This document shows positions 36,143 to 47,160 of a DNA stretch of 64,000 bases, in pieces (position 1 is the stretch's first letter; the number at the start of each line of letters is the position of its first letter). Origin of the DNA: Simmondsia chinensis. Taxonomy: Eukaryota; Streptophyta; Magnoliopsida; Caryophyllales; Simmondsiaceae. Made by a program: the position numbers and the translations under genes. Where the stretch lies: positions 31,612,186 through 31,676,185 of the forward strand of contig JAGTTD010000002.1 of assembly GCA_018398585.1 (NCBI GenBank), written 5' to 3'. The notes beneath the pieces were generated by a model. It saw only the letters and a list, made by a program, of their open reading frames with translations, made no database searches and was not told the origin of the DNA.

Positions 36143-36415
36143 CGCTGTATATTGGCTCACATAAAAAACAAACCCAATAAACTTGAGAGAGTCAGACTTG
36201 CCATCTATCTAAGAGTGGTGGGGGTGCTCTTCTTTATCACCATTAAAACTGGTGGGCTTGAGATCTATGTGGAGAGATGAGAGGCAAAGATGGTCCCACC
36301 GAGTGTGCCAAAATTTGTAAGCAGAAAATTTTGAACAAAATAAATAGATGAAATAAATGCTGCACAAATATAAAGGTTTTTATTTTTTTAGAAAAATATA
36401 GGTACAATCTTTGTA

Positions 36416-36467
36416 AAACAACAACAACAACAATAATTCCAGTACCACAAGGACTAGGGTTTTTTTT

Positions 36468-36506
<39 letters not shown>

Positions 36507-38435
36507 ATGGGGATGGATGTACGCAGCCTTCCCCCTTTAAGGTGCTACCCTGAAGGGAGGTTGTTTTTGAGGACCCCCAACCTGAGGAGCGTGTCATCAT
36601 GGAAGCATAAAGCCTGAAAACATGAGAACAATATAGTATTAGAGCAGTACATAAAACAAGCCAACCAATATGAAGCAAAACTCAAAGGAAGGTAACTTCA
36701 GGCAAATAGTCGGCAAGTACGCAAGTGCTCAAGTACGCCGATAAACAAATAAGTGCTCCAAGGAGGAAGTCAAGATACATAAAAACACTAGTGCAAGCAG
36801 TAAAATATGCACTACTCTAAGCCGCTACATCGGCTACTCCTATGCTAGCCCTCCATTGAGCTCTATCTAAGGCCATCTTCTCCTGTAGGTTTAGGTGAGT
36901 GAGGTCCTGTCGGATTGTCTCCATCCATCTTTTCTTTAGCTTGCCTCTTCCTCTTCTTTCTTGCGTAGTATGAGGCTGTTCGCATGTCCTGACTAGGGCA
37001 GTGGATGGTCTCCTCCTAACATGACCGAACCACCTCAAACATTGCTCCCTTAATTTATAGTCAATCAATGCAATGCCCAATTTGCCTCTTATGACATCTT
37101 TCCTTATCATATCCTTCCTTCTGTGTCCGCACATCAACAGCAGCATCCTCATCTCTGCCATCTTCATCTTCTATGTATATTGGCCAACACTCCGCCTCAT
37201 AAGACATAGCCGATCTCACTACCGTCTTGTAGTATTTCCCCTTTAGCTTTAATGGGAACCTTCTATCTCAAAGTACAGCGGAAGCCATCTTCCATGTCAT
37301 CTTAGATGTGCCTAGTGAGCTCATCCATAACCAGTATGAATAGAAAGGGACTGAAGGCAGCTCCTTGATGTACCCGACTGTTATCGGAAAAGCTTATGTC
37401 TCTCCTTCCACTGCACGCACATTAGTTTGTACATCATCATACATATCTCTAATGGCCTGAATATAAGGCATTGGAATGCCTTTCCTATCCAAAACCCTCC
37501 ATAGGTACCCCCTTGGCACTCTATCATATGCGTTCTCCAAATCAATGAAAACCATGTTGAGATCCTTTTGTCTCTTCCTGTATTGCTCTATCGTCTTGAT
37601 CTCCTGGGAATAAATCCGAATTGGTTCTTGGACACCTCTATCTATTGCCGTAACCTCCTTTCTATGATTTGCTTCCACAGCTTCAGAGTGTGGCACATTA
37701 GTTTAATACCCCAATAGTTGGCGCAACTCTAGATGTTGCCTTTGTTCTTACAGATTGGGATTTATGTGCTCTTCCTCCATTTGTCAGGCATCTTTTTCCC
37801 CATAAGGATTTGGTTAAATAATTTAGTCAGCCAACTGATGCCCTTCTGTTCAAGGCATTTCCATGCCTTTATGGGTATTCCATCTGGGCCAACTATTTTA
37901 CTCCTTCCCATATGTTTTCAAGGCTTTCTTGACTTCGTCGGGTGTAATCCACCTATAATACCAGTGGTTCTGGCACTTGGCAGATGTTTGGAGATCATCT
38001 AGGCATATCCTAGTATCCCCCTGATCATTAAGCAGATTGTGGAAGTAGTCTCTCCATCTTGCTTTAATTTGTTGCCCGTCTATGAGCACCTGTCCATCTT
38101 CCCCTCTTATGCACTTTACTCAATCCAAATCCCTCGTCTTCCTTTCTTTTGCTTTGGGGATTTTATATATATATCCTTGGCCCCCTCCTCGGTATCCAAC
38201 CTTTTGTAGAAATTTTCATAGGCTCTTAATTGTGCTTCTCTGATTGCTCTCTTAGCTTCTTTCTTAGCTTGCTGATATTGATGTTGCTTGTCCTCGTTGC
38301 CACTACTTTTCCATTCCTTGAAGCAGTCTCATTTGCCCTTAATCTTCTCTTGGACCTCCTCGCACCACCACCAGGACTCTCTGTTGTTTGGTGCCCCGCC
38401 CTTTGACACGCCCCAGACTTCGCCTGCCAGTCCTC
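36416..38435 (-). mobile_element. 5'-truncated RTE-type LINE with a perfect 11-bp target duplication
   Basis: CAATCTTTGTA occurs at 36405-36415 and 38436-38446 on either side. The minus-strand 3' tail is repeated TTG (plus strand ACAACAACAACAACAATAA, left end). Minus-strand coding pieces follow the RTE order: 'WWWCEEVQEKIKG' (about 38360), 'RWRDYFHNLLNDQGD' (38070), 'GPDGIPIKAWKCLEQ' (about 37880), the RT motif 'MVFIDLENAYDRVPRGYLW' (37560), and the C-terminal 'LRWFGHVRRRP' and 'WMETIRQDL' (37040-36920). The catalytic (F)ADD segment between 37390 and 37170 is deleted. The endonuclease is absent (5' truncation). Frames are broken in several places, so it is dead. Confidence 0.9.
36460..36506. 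repeat. T18-G29 block in the RTE tail (C29-A18 on the minus strand)
   Basis: 18 T followed at once by 29 G. In other plant RTE tails this place holds a short C run and AGACCC, as in the copy at 9620-9640. The C-run-then-A-run order on the coding strand is the same as in the L1 fragment at 4596-4641. Confidence 0.9.
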
Positions 38436-38525
38436 CAATCTTTGTATCATATATTTATTACAAATACACGACACGTCCTCTGATTCGATCTCCACGGCAT
38501 TTAATGATTCTTCTCCGCCTCTCCG

Positions 38526-38754
38526 TCTATTTATTTAACAAGCAACTTGTATTTACCTTTTTTTTTAAATAATAAAAAGAATATTTACCTTTTTGAGTTA
38601 ATAAAAAAATATTTCTCTAGCGTAATAATATTATTTTTTATTGACAGAGTTAATAAAAAGACCTCTCCCCAAGTCATTTTCAAAAAAAAAAAAAAAATTC
38701 AATGTCACGTCCAAATTCAAATTAACTTTTATGTCCCACCTGGCACGCTAAATT
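38526..38754 (-). other. A/T-rich remnant and a second gypsy primer-binding site
   Basis: Mostly A/T runs with no gene. On the minus strand, TAGCGTGCCAGGTGGGAC at 38750-38733 resembles the primer-binding site at 36310-36292 and lies 4 bases from the LTR end at 38755. A second minus-strand element therefore began here; its interior has been lost apart from these about 200 bp. Confidence 0.55.
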
Positions 38755-41700
38755 TGTTAACACCAATTTCGAATCAAAACAAAAAGATGCAAAATAAATA
38801 CACAAAATTATAATTAAAGAATTGTATTGATATGTGTGGGTACAATCTCTATAATATGCTTTACAGAGTAAAATAAACAAAAGTCTTATGATTCGATCTC
38901 TACAACTGTTGATCTTGGTAAAAATTCATCAGCGATCAGACTCGGATTCTTGACTGAGGGCAAGATACTTTATCTCAAATCAAGAATTGAACTTTTGGGG
39001 AAATCGGGCACAAACTTGGTGTGCTTTGATGACTCTCGTCTGGATGACTTAAGGTATTGTAGAGGATGGGAGAGAATGGAGAGAGTTTTAACACTTCTCC
39101 TCCCTTTGAACCATAGATGCAAGAAACGTCCAAAATGCCAACGTATCATACTTAGAAATACGATTCCACGTTTCTAAGTTGGAAACGCGTAGGAAACACG
39201 ATTCAGACTTAGTAGAAACGCACTTTCGTACTTAGGATGAATCATTTCAATAGAAAAAATAATTTTTAAAGATTAAAACATAAAACTCAAGCTATAATCC
39301 AAAAAATAACATAAAACTCAAGTCATTTGATAAGAAATTTTACCTTTATCATTTTTGGATAGTAAACATAAAAATAAGAAAGATTCAAGTAGAATATTAG
39401 AAATAAGAATTACGTCTTCTTGGTCCAAATAAGTACTCTTGTCTTAACAAACTTCTTGAGTATGGATATTCTACTATTTCCAAGAAAAAGAAAAAAAAAA
39501 ATACTATTTCCTTCGTGTAATAGTTTTTTTTTTTTTTTTTTTTTTTTTTCGAGCACTTCTTGTAGGTAGTTGAAGAAAATAAGATAGGAAGAAGAAAGAC
39601 AGAGAGGAAAAGGGAGTAGAAGTATAATAGCTCAAAATCTGGTACTGAGGGAAGTAAAAGAGTGGCGTTATAAAGAAAGAGAGAGTAAAGGGTTTTTGGA
39701 ACGTGTTCCTGATTAAAGGGCAAATAAAATCAAAAAAGTTTATTAATATAATTTATTAATTAAAAATGAAGAAATGTTATAAAAAAAAAATTTTGAACAC
39801 TGAAAAATCTATCTTATATCAATATATTTAAGAAGATGTTCAGTATTCTAACTAAACTTAAAATAAAATTAAAAGTGAAAAAATGTCAAAATTCTTTCTT
39901 TTTTCTTAATATTGAAAAGACTTTCCATGTCAATGTATTTGAAAAGGTGTTTTGACTAAATTTAAAATAAATAAGTTTCTCTATTTATTAAATTATTAAT
40001 AATTATAATTATAAAAATCAATTTATTAAAAATTAAAATCGAACAAAATCAAATTATTTTTTTGTAAAATATAAAAAGTATTAAATACACGACAAGACTT
40101 CCAAAACACTCCAAGAAGCAACCTCCGCCTTCAGCCTCGTGCACAAATGTCTACTTATTTAAATTTGTTTGTATTTTCAAGGAGACTATATTTACGTTTT
40201 GTATGTAAAAAAATCTATTTTTTTGTCAATTAAATATTTTATATTGTAAATTTAGTATATGCTTAATTTATTTGAATTGATTACATGCTTAAATTAACTA
40301 CGGTAATTTGTATACTAGCATAGTTAATAAAAAATAGTACAAAAATTAATTAAAATTTAATTACGTTTATATATTAATCAGCTCTATACAAAATATGAAA
40401 TATTATTAGTTAAGGTTCAAGCATGATTAATTGCAAATTTTTTGTTATTTGAAAAAAAAACGAATACATGTTATAAAATACATATTAAATGACTAACATA
40501 AAAAATCCCATATTTTATCATATGTTTGACAATTATCAGTAAACACCCTTTTTAAACATAACAATATGAATACGTGTTTAATATGCTAATTATATACGTA
40601 TTTTTACTAAACTGTGCATACGAGTGCATATTTCATTGCTTTTAAATAATATGTTTGTTTATAGTTTTATTACCCCTAAAAAAAAAGATCTTGGTTCAGT
40701 TAATCATAGTCATAGTAATTTGAAAAATTCGAACCATTACCATTATTTTATTTCACTAAAAATGAATTAGCTTATTACAATTTACTAATTATTAATTATT
40801 AATATTAATTTATTAAAAAAGAAAAAATATGAAAAGTGTTTTCCTAAAATTAAAATAAGCTTATTTATTTATTATTACTTATCAAATTATTAACAACTTC
40901 TGTTCAAAAACATTATTACCAATTATAATTATTAATATCAATTTATTAAAAATTAAATTAATGAAAATCAAAAGGTTTCTTTGTAAAGATGAAAGTCATT
41001 AAATATATAACAAGACATTAAGTATCCTATTACTTAAATTCTCGACATTGACCAATGTACAAAGTGCATGCTCATCTTTAACTTTTTGCCTTCCCATGCC
41101 TTCTGATAATTTAGACAATGCGTCGCCACTGTATTAAGATAAAAGTGTCATTAAATGTATGATGAGACATTAAATATTCTATAGCTTTTTTTTTTTTTTT
41201 GGTCAAATAATACTCTATAGCTTGCTTATTTTAATGAGTCACCATTGCACCGCTGACAGGACGGGCTGTCTTCCCTTAATTTATATGCTTGAATTAAATG
41301 TTATTTCATGCTATAACTTACTTATTAGTGCATAATTCATTGCATTTTAACTAATAAAATTGTTTATGGTTCTATTAATCCTATCAAAAAATATTTTGAT
41401 TCATTTAATCAAAACCTATAATAATTTTAGAAATTCGAATCCTTACCATTACTAAAAATGTTAGTTTACCATTTTTTAGTAATTTGTTTCGAGTATATTG
41501 GTTAACCTATAACCAAAAAGAACATTTAATACTATGCACTAAATTTACAAAATATAAGTAAACAAGTCGAAGTATAAAAAAAAATATTGGTTACTGTATG
41601 TGTGTTTTACATATTATTAAAAATATTATTAGAATACATGAAATTAGTGTATTAAAAATGTATGTTTTAGTTGTTTCCATTTATATTGAATATGCTAGAT

Positions 41701-42235
41701 AATACTTCAATCCAAAACGCTCCTGACTTAGGAAACTTTTATGATTGCCCGCTCCCTCGCTCCTGCTCCCGCTCCCGCTCCCGCTTCGTGCAACTATGCT
41801 TTGAACCTTTTTTTAATGTCCCCCTCCTTTGAAGCAAAAGTTCCCCTATTTATAGAGAAAAGGGGCTCGTTGTTTTCGGATACGGAATGCTTAGTAAGAT
41901 CGGGCTCAAATTATTTAAAAAGAAAACCGTACAAGCCTATTCTTACTTTAATCCTAAGATTTTGTGGGCTTTGAACCTCTTTTTTTTTTTTTTTTTTTTG
42001 ACTTGTAAGTCATTTTAGTTTTTAGGTTTGACTGAAGAGTCATTTGGCCCATTTTGGTTCGACTTTAAAGCTATTAGGCTTTAGGTCCGACTTAACTATC
42101 ATTTGGGCTTTTTAATTTGACTTCGAAGTCATTTAGGCTTGAGTTTTCGACTTAGAAGTCCTTTGGGTTTAGATTTGTCTTGGAAGTTGTTTGGGCTTTA
42201 GTCTTTTCATTGGCCCATTTTAAAATTTATAAACA
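38755..42235 (-). mobile_element. Second minus-strand gypsy LTR, enlarged by an AT-rich insertion
   Basis: Left end TGTTAAC (LTR 3' end on the minus strand) next to a primer-binding site; right end ATTTATAAACA. Shared family features are 'GATTCGATCTCTAC' near the left and the AGTCATTT tandem repeat near the right (42000-42200). Between about 39150 and 41730 the sequence has no counterpart in the family. A 'GCTCCCGCTCCCGC' short repeat lies at about 41755-41785, and a TATA-like 'CCCTATTTATAGAG' at about 41845. Confidence 0.6.
39150..41730. other. AT-rich insertion of unknown class with three related internal blocks
   Basis: No gene. A phrase like 'TCATTAAATATATRACAAGACATTAA' returns at about 40080, 40992 and 41149, each preceded by 'ATTTATTAAAAATTAAA'-like sequence, so part of it arose by repeated duplication. 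Poly-T runs lie at 39524-39549 and 41187-41201. No terminal inverted repeats or LTR ends were found. Confidence 0.4.
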
Positions 42236-42596
42236 TGATTAAATTTCCATGCCTACACACGGGATCTAAACGGGTGTCTCATCTACTATGAAATTAAGGA
42301 TCACAATATCTAGCTATAACCACCAAAATATCTTAATATAACTACCAACCCCATACAATCATGACATCAATCATCATGGTGTGACTATCAAAGTATAACT
42401 GAAGCATGGCGAGTTACCAACCCTCTCACAACTTAGCTTTGGATAAAGAAAATTATAAACTCTCATCAATACCTCTCAATCAAGATACCTCTCACTATCA
42501 ATATGTCTCTCCTTAAGTACATTTTACAAACACTCTGAAATCTCTTACATCTTTCCTCTCTTTTTCCACTCTTCTCAAATATAAGCCCCAACCCCT
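42236..42596 (-). other. Leader-side half of an LTR promoter interrupted by the large MULE
   Basis: On the minus strand, TTTATAAATAGGGGTTGGGG (42605-42586, including the duplicated target) is a good TATA-box region, followed by a purine-rich 'GAAGAGTGGAAAAAGAGAGG' stretch typical of LTR leaders. The upstream half would be 60004-60264. Its family is not identified. No gene is seen. Confidence 0.45.
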
Positions 42597-42605
42597 ATTT
42601 ATAAA

Positions 42606-42870
42606 GGGAAATCGTACGGATTAGACCCTCACCCTTCCCCCCTCCCCCTTCCCTGCCATTTAATCTTTTTTAGACTCCCTTTGTCCAAAATACACCATTT
42701 TGGACAAAATTACCCCTCCCACTTCACCCCCCCACCCGTCCACTCTCTCTCTCCTCATTTAATGTTACAGCAGCCTACCCGTCCTCTCTCTCTCCCCTTC
42801 TTTCTCCTCATTTAATTTTCTACAGCTGTAAATTTTAATTACCCCCTCCCCCTTCCAGTCCGTTTTCTCT
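42606..42870 (+). repeat. Left terminal inverted repeat of the MULE
   Basis: It pairs with 59994 back to about 59735. Shared phrases include 'TACGGATTAGACCC', 'GACAAAATT', 'CTCCCACTTCACCCC' and 'CCACTCTCTCTCTC'. Pyrimidine-rich throughout on this strand. Similarity fades after about 260 bp. In MuDR-type elements the inverted repeats hold transposase binding sites and promoters; by analogy this end would drive the protease gene. Confidence 0.85.
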
Positions 42871-43093
42871 CTCCTCCAAAACGTGTTTTGCAAGCCACTC
42901 TCTCTCTCCCCTCTTTCGCTCACCCGTTCATCCTCTTTCTCCTCTAACTTCATCTGCGAGACTCGTTCCCATCCGTTGTGACCCTCTAGCTACTCTATCT
43001 GCTGCAAGACGCTTTCGTCCTGCGATATCGTCTGTTTGCTCTCTTCATCCTTGCTCTCTTCATCGATCTAAGGTTTAATCACCATTTCTGAAG

Positions 43094-46000
43094 GTGAGCA
43101 CCGATTTTCGAAGTTATTTTGTAGGAAAATGTATAATATGCATTTGTTTCGTGTATTGCATGGGCATAGTATTGGTTAGGCTATTATTTAGGGTTTAGGG
43201 TTTTGCTGTTAGTGGCTTTGTAAGTAAGGGTTAGTATGTTTTATCCTGGTTTGGTTGTTTATTCAGTGGCTGATTAACTTTATTGTGTAGAAGTTTTACT
43301 TGCTTTTTCGTATTTTATGTGTGTGGTGGTTGAATCGGTTTTTATTGATAGTTTTTTATAAGGTTGTGTGGATTTTGGGGGTGGAAAGCAGGTATTGACG
43401 GTGAAGCATAAATGGTGGATGATTGATGATACACGGCTTGTGTTTTAAGTCATTAGTGGTGTATGATCAATCATACACTGTGCATGATTACTTTTGATGG
43501 TATAAAACCAAGTTTTCTAGGTGTGTTTCAAGTAAATAGTGGTGTATAATTAGTCATATACTGTGTATGATAGGTTGTAATGGTGTAAAATCAACTTGTA
43601 TAGGTGTGTTTTAAGTCATTAGTGGTGTATGATCAAACATACACAGTGTATGAAAGGTTGTAATGGTGTAAACTCAACTTGTATAGGTGGTTTTAAGTAA
43701 TTAGTGGTGTATGATCAAACATACACGGCATATGATTGGTTTTAATGGTGTAAAATTAATTTGTGTAGATATTTTTTAAGTAATTAGTGGTGTATGATCA
43801 ATCATACACTGTGTATGATTGGTTTTAATGGTGTAAAACCAACTTGTGTAGATGTTTTTTAAATAATTAGTGGTGTATGATTAATCATACACCGTGTATG
43901 ATTGGTTTTAATGGTGTAAAACCAACTTGTGTTTGTGTGCGTTAAGTAATTAGTGGTGCATGATTGGTTTTAATGGTGTAAAACCAAATTAGGTAGATAT
44001 TTTTTAACTAATTAGAGGTGTATGATCAATTATACACGGTGTATGATTGGTTTTAATGGTGTAAAATGAACTTGTGTAGATGTTGTTTAAGTAATTAGTG
44101 GTGTATTTTCAATCATACACGGTGTATGATTGGTTTTAATTGTGTAAAATCAATTTGTGTAGATGTTTTTTAAGCAATTAGTGGTATATGATCAATCTTA
44201 ATCCATGTATGATCAATCATATACCGTGTATGATTGGTTTTAATGGTGTAATACCAACTTGTGTTTGTGTGTGTTAAGTAATTAGTGGTGTATGATTGGT
44301 TTTAATGGTGCAAAACCAAAATGGGTAGATGTTTTTTAAGTAATTAGTGGTGTATGATCAATCATACACGGTGTACAATTAGTTTTAATGGTGTAAAATG
44401 AACTTGTGTAGATGTTGTTTAAGTAATTAGTGGTGTATTTTCAATCATACACGGTGTATGATTAGTTTTAATTGTGTAAAATTAATTTGTGTAGATGTTT
44501 TTTAGTGGTGTATGATCAATCATACACCGTGTATGATTGGTTTTAATGGTGTAAAACCAACTTGTGTTTGTGTGTGTTAAGTAATTAGTGGTGTATGATT
44601 GGTTTTAATGGTGTAAAACCAAATTGGGTAGATGTTTTTTAAGTAATTAGTGATGTATGATCAATCATACACGGTGTATGATTGGTTTTAATGGTGTAAA
44701 ATGAACTTGTGTAGATGTTGTTTAAGTAATTAGTGGTGTATTTTCAATCATACACGGTGTATGATTGGTTTTAATTGTGTAAAATCAATTTGTGTAGATG
44801 TTTTTTAAGCAATTAGTGGTGTATGATCAATCATACAAGGTGTATGATTGGATTTAATGGTGTAAAACCAACTTGTGTAGATATTTTTTAAGTAATTAAT
44901 GGTATATGATCAATCATACACTGTGTATGATAGGTTTGAATGGTGTAAAATTAACTTGGGTAGACGTTTTTTAAGTAATTAGTGGTGTATGATCAATCAT
45001 ACATGGTGTATGATAGGTTTTAATGGTGTAAAACGAACTTGTGTTGATATTTTTTAAGTAATTAGTGGTGCACGATCAATCATACACAGTATATGATTGG
45101 TTTTAATGGTGTAAAACGAACTTGTGTAGATGTTTTTTAAGTAATTAGTGGTGTATAATCAATCATACACCGTGTATGATTGGTTTTCATGGTGTAAAAC
45201 CAACTTGTATAGGTGTGTTTTAATTCATTAATGGTGTATGATCAAAGATACACAGTGAATGATAGGTTGTAATGGTGTAAAATCGACTTGTATTGGTGAT
45301 TTTAAGTAATTAGTGGTGTATGATCAAACATACACGGTGTATGATTGGTTTTAATGGTGTAAAATCCATTTGTGTCGATATTTTTAAGTAATTAGTGGTG
45401 TATGATTAATCATACACCGTATATGATTGGTTTTAATGGTGTAAAACCAACTTGTGTAGATATTTTTTAAGTAATTAGTGGTGTATGATCAATCATACAC
45501 GGTGTATGATTGGTTTTAATGGTGTAAAATCAATTTGTGTAGATTTTGTTTTAAGTAATTAGTGGTGTATGATCAATCATACAAGGTGTATGATTGGTTT
45601 TAATGGTGTAAAACCAACTTGGGTAGATGTTTTTTAAGTATTTAGTAGCGTATGATTGATTTTAATGGTGTAAAACGAACTTGTATAGATGTTGTTTAAG
45701 TAATTGGTAGTGTATTTTCAATCATACACGGTGTATGATTGGTTTTAATGGTGTAAAAGCTACTTGTGTTTGTGTGTGTTAAGTAATTAGTGGTGTATGA
45801 TCAATCATACGCGGTGTATGATTGGTTTTAATCGTATAAAATCAACTTGTGTAGATATTTTTTTAGCAATTAGTGGTGTATGATCAATCATACACGTTGT
45901 ATGATTGGATTTAATGGTGTAAAATCAATTTGTGTAGATATTTTTTAAGTAATTAGTGGTGTATGATCAATCATACACCGTGTATGATTGGTTTTAATGG

Positions 46001-47160
46001 TGTAAAGCTAACTTGGGTAGACGTTTTTTGAGTAATTAGTGGTGTATGATTGAATTTAATGCTGTGAAATCAACTTGTGTAGATATTTTTTAAGTAATTA
46101 GTGGTGTATGATCAATCATACACGGTGTATGATTGGTTTTAATGGTGTAAAACCAACTTGTGTAGATGTTTTTTAAGTAATTAGTGGTGTATGATCAATC
46201 ATACACCGTGTATGATTGCTTTTAATGGTGTAAAACCAACTTGTGTTTGTGTGTTAAGTAATTAGTGGTGTATGATCAATCATACAAGGTGTATGATTGG
46301 TTTTAATGGTGTAAAACCAACTTGTGTTTGTGTGTGTTAAGTAATTAGTGGTGTATGATCAATCATACACTGTGTATGGTAGGTTTTAATGGTATAAAAT
46401 CAACTTGTTTATGTGTGTTTCTAGTGATTCGTTGTGTATGTTTAACCATACACTGCATATGATAGGTTTTAACTGTGTAAAATCAACTTTTGTTGGTGTG
46501 TGTTAAGTAAACAGTATGATTGATTTTAATGGTGTAAAACCAACTAGTTTGTAGGTGTTTCTACCAATTAGTGGTGTATGTTTGTGTGGTTAACCACACA
46601 CCGTGTATGTTAGGTTTTAAAGGTGTAAAATCAACTTGTGTTAGTGTGTGTTAAGAAAACAGTGGTGTATGATTAATCATACACCGTGTATGATTGGTTT
46701 TAATGGTGTAAATTCATTGTATGTTAGTGTGTGTTATGTAAACAGTGATATATAATTAATCATACACCGATTATGATTGCTTTTAATGGTGTAAAATCAT
46801 TTTATGTTAGTGTGTGTTAAGTAAACAGTGGTGTATGATTAATCATATACCGTGTATGATTGCTTTTAATGGTGTAAAACCAACTAGTTTATGTGTGTTT
46901 CTACCGATTAGTGGTGTATGTTTAACCATACACCGTGTATGATAGATTTTAACTGTGTAAAATCAACTATTTATTGTAATTAATGGTGTATGATCAATCA
47001 TACACCGTGTATGGTAGGTTTTAATTGTGTGAAATTAACTTGTCTAGGAGTGTTTCAAGTCATCAGTGGTGTATGTTTAATCACACACCTTGCATGGTTT
47101 GTTTTAATGGTGTATTATGGGTTTAATCTTAGGGTTTGTGATGTTTTTCTTTCATTTCAG
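43094..47160 (+). other. Inferred 5'-UTR intron of the protease gene (4.07 kb)
   Basis: TTCTGAAG|GTGAGC at 43093/43094 is a strong donor. TTTCTTTCATTTCAG at 47146-47160 is a strong acceptor directly before the ATG of the protease gene. The intron is almost entirely the palindromic tandem repeat. The mirror arrangement at the other end (GAAG|GTAAAA, minus strand 59480/59479, to an acceptor before the transposase ATG) supports the reading. No transcript evidence. Confidence 0.65.
43420..47120 (+). repeat. Palindromic tandem array A1, about 45 units of ~80 bp
   Basis: Each unit reads roughly TTAGTG|GTGTATGATCAATCATACAC|CGTGTATGATTGG|TTTTAATGGTGTAAAA|..., then 'CAACTTGTGTAGATG' and 'TTTTTTAAGTAA'. 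The 20-bp GTGTATGATCAATCATACAC is a palindrome with 9-bp arms, and a third arm GTGTATGAT follows at once. Higher-order structure is visible: a variant 'GTGTATTTTC' recurs at about 44101, 44433 and 44736, marking a repeat of three to four units (332 and 303 bp). Toward 46400-47100 the units are more divergent ('GTTTAACCATACACC' variant). Confidence 0.95.

Larger units (their letters stand above)
31401..36310 (-). pseudogene. Minus-strand gypsy leader and gag remnant, with two nested solo LTRs
   Basis: The primer-binding site at 36310-36292 (minus strand TGGCACACTCGGTGGGACC) marks the 5' side. The interior runs left. Remnant pieces are 36143-36290, 34112-34536 and 31401-32654. In the first two, a unit with 'AGCTTATTGGGTCTGCTTTT' and 'AAGAAAGATGGCAAGTC' (minus strand) occurs three times, a decayed tandem repeat of roughly 170 bp. 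At about 31900-31750 the minus strand gives 'FWIEGMKLEL' and 'EQVVTWAHDM', resembling a retrotransposon gag. No intact frame remains. The gag assignment is weak. Confidence 0.45.
36316..38525 (-). mobile_element. Minus-strand gypsy LTR (truncated) split by an RTE LINE
   Basis: The LTR's minus-strand 3' end (TTACA, 36316) adjoins its primer-binding site at 36310-36292. It continues to 36415, is interrupted by the RTE LINE, and resumes at 38436 with 'TACAAATACACGACACG' and 'GATTCGATCTCCACGGCATT'. The matching copy is 8998-9162. Beyond about 38525 similarity to that family ends, so the LTR is truncated on the right. Confidence 0.75.

Noticed and set aside
43420..47120. Regularly spaced palindromic repeats resembling a CRISPR array
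   Set aside because: The setting is a plant transposon, spacers are repeats of one another, there are no cas genes, and unit spacing varies.
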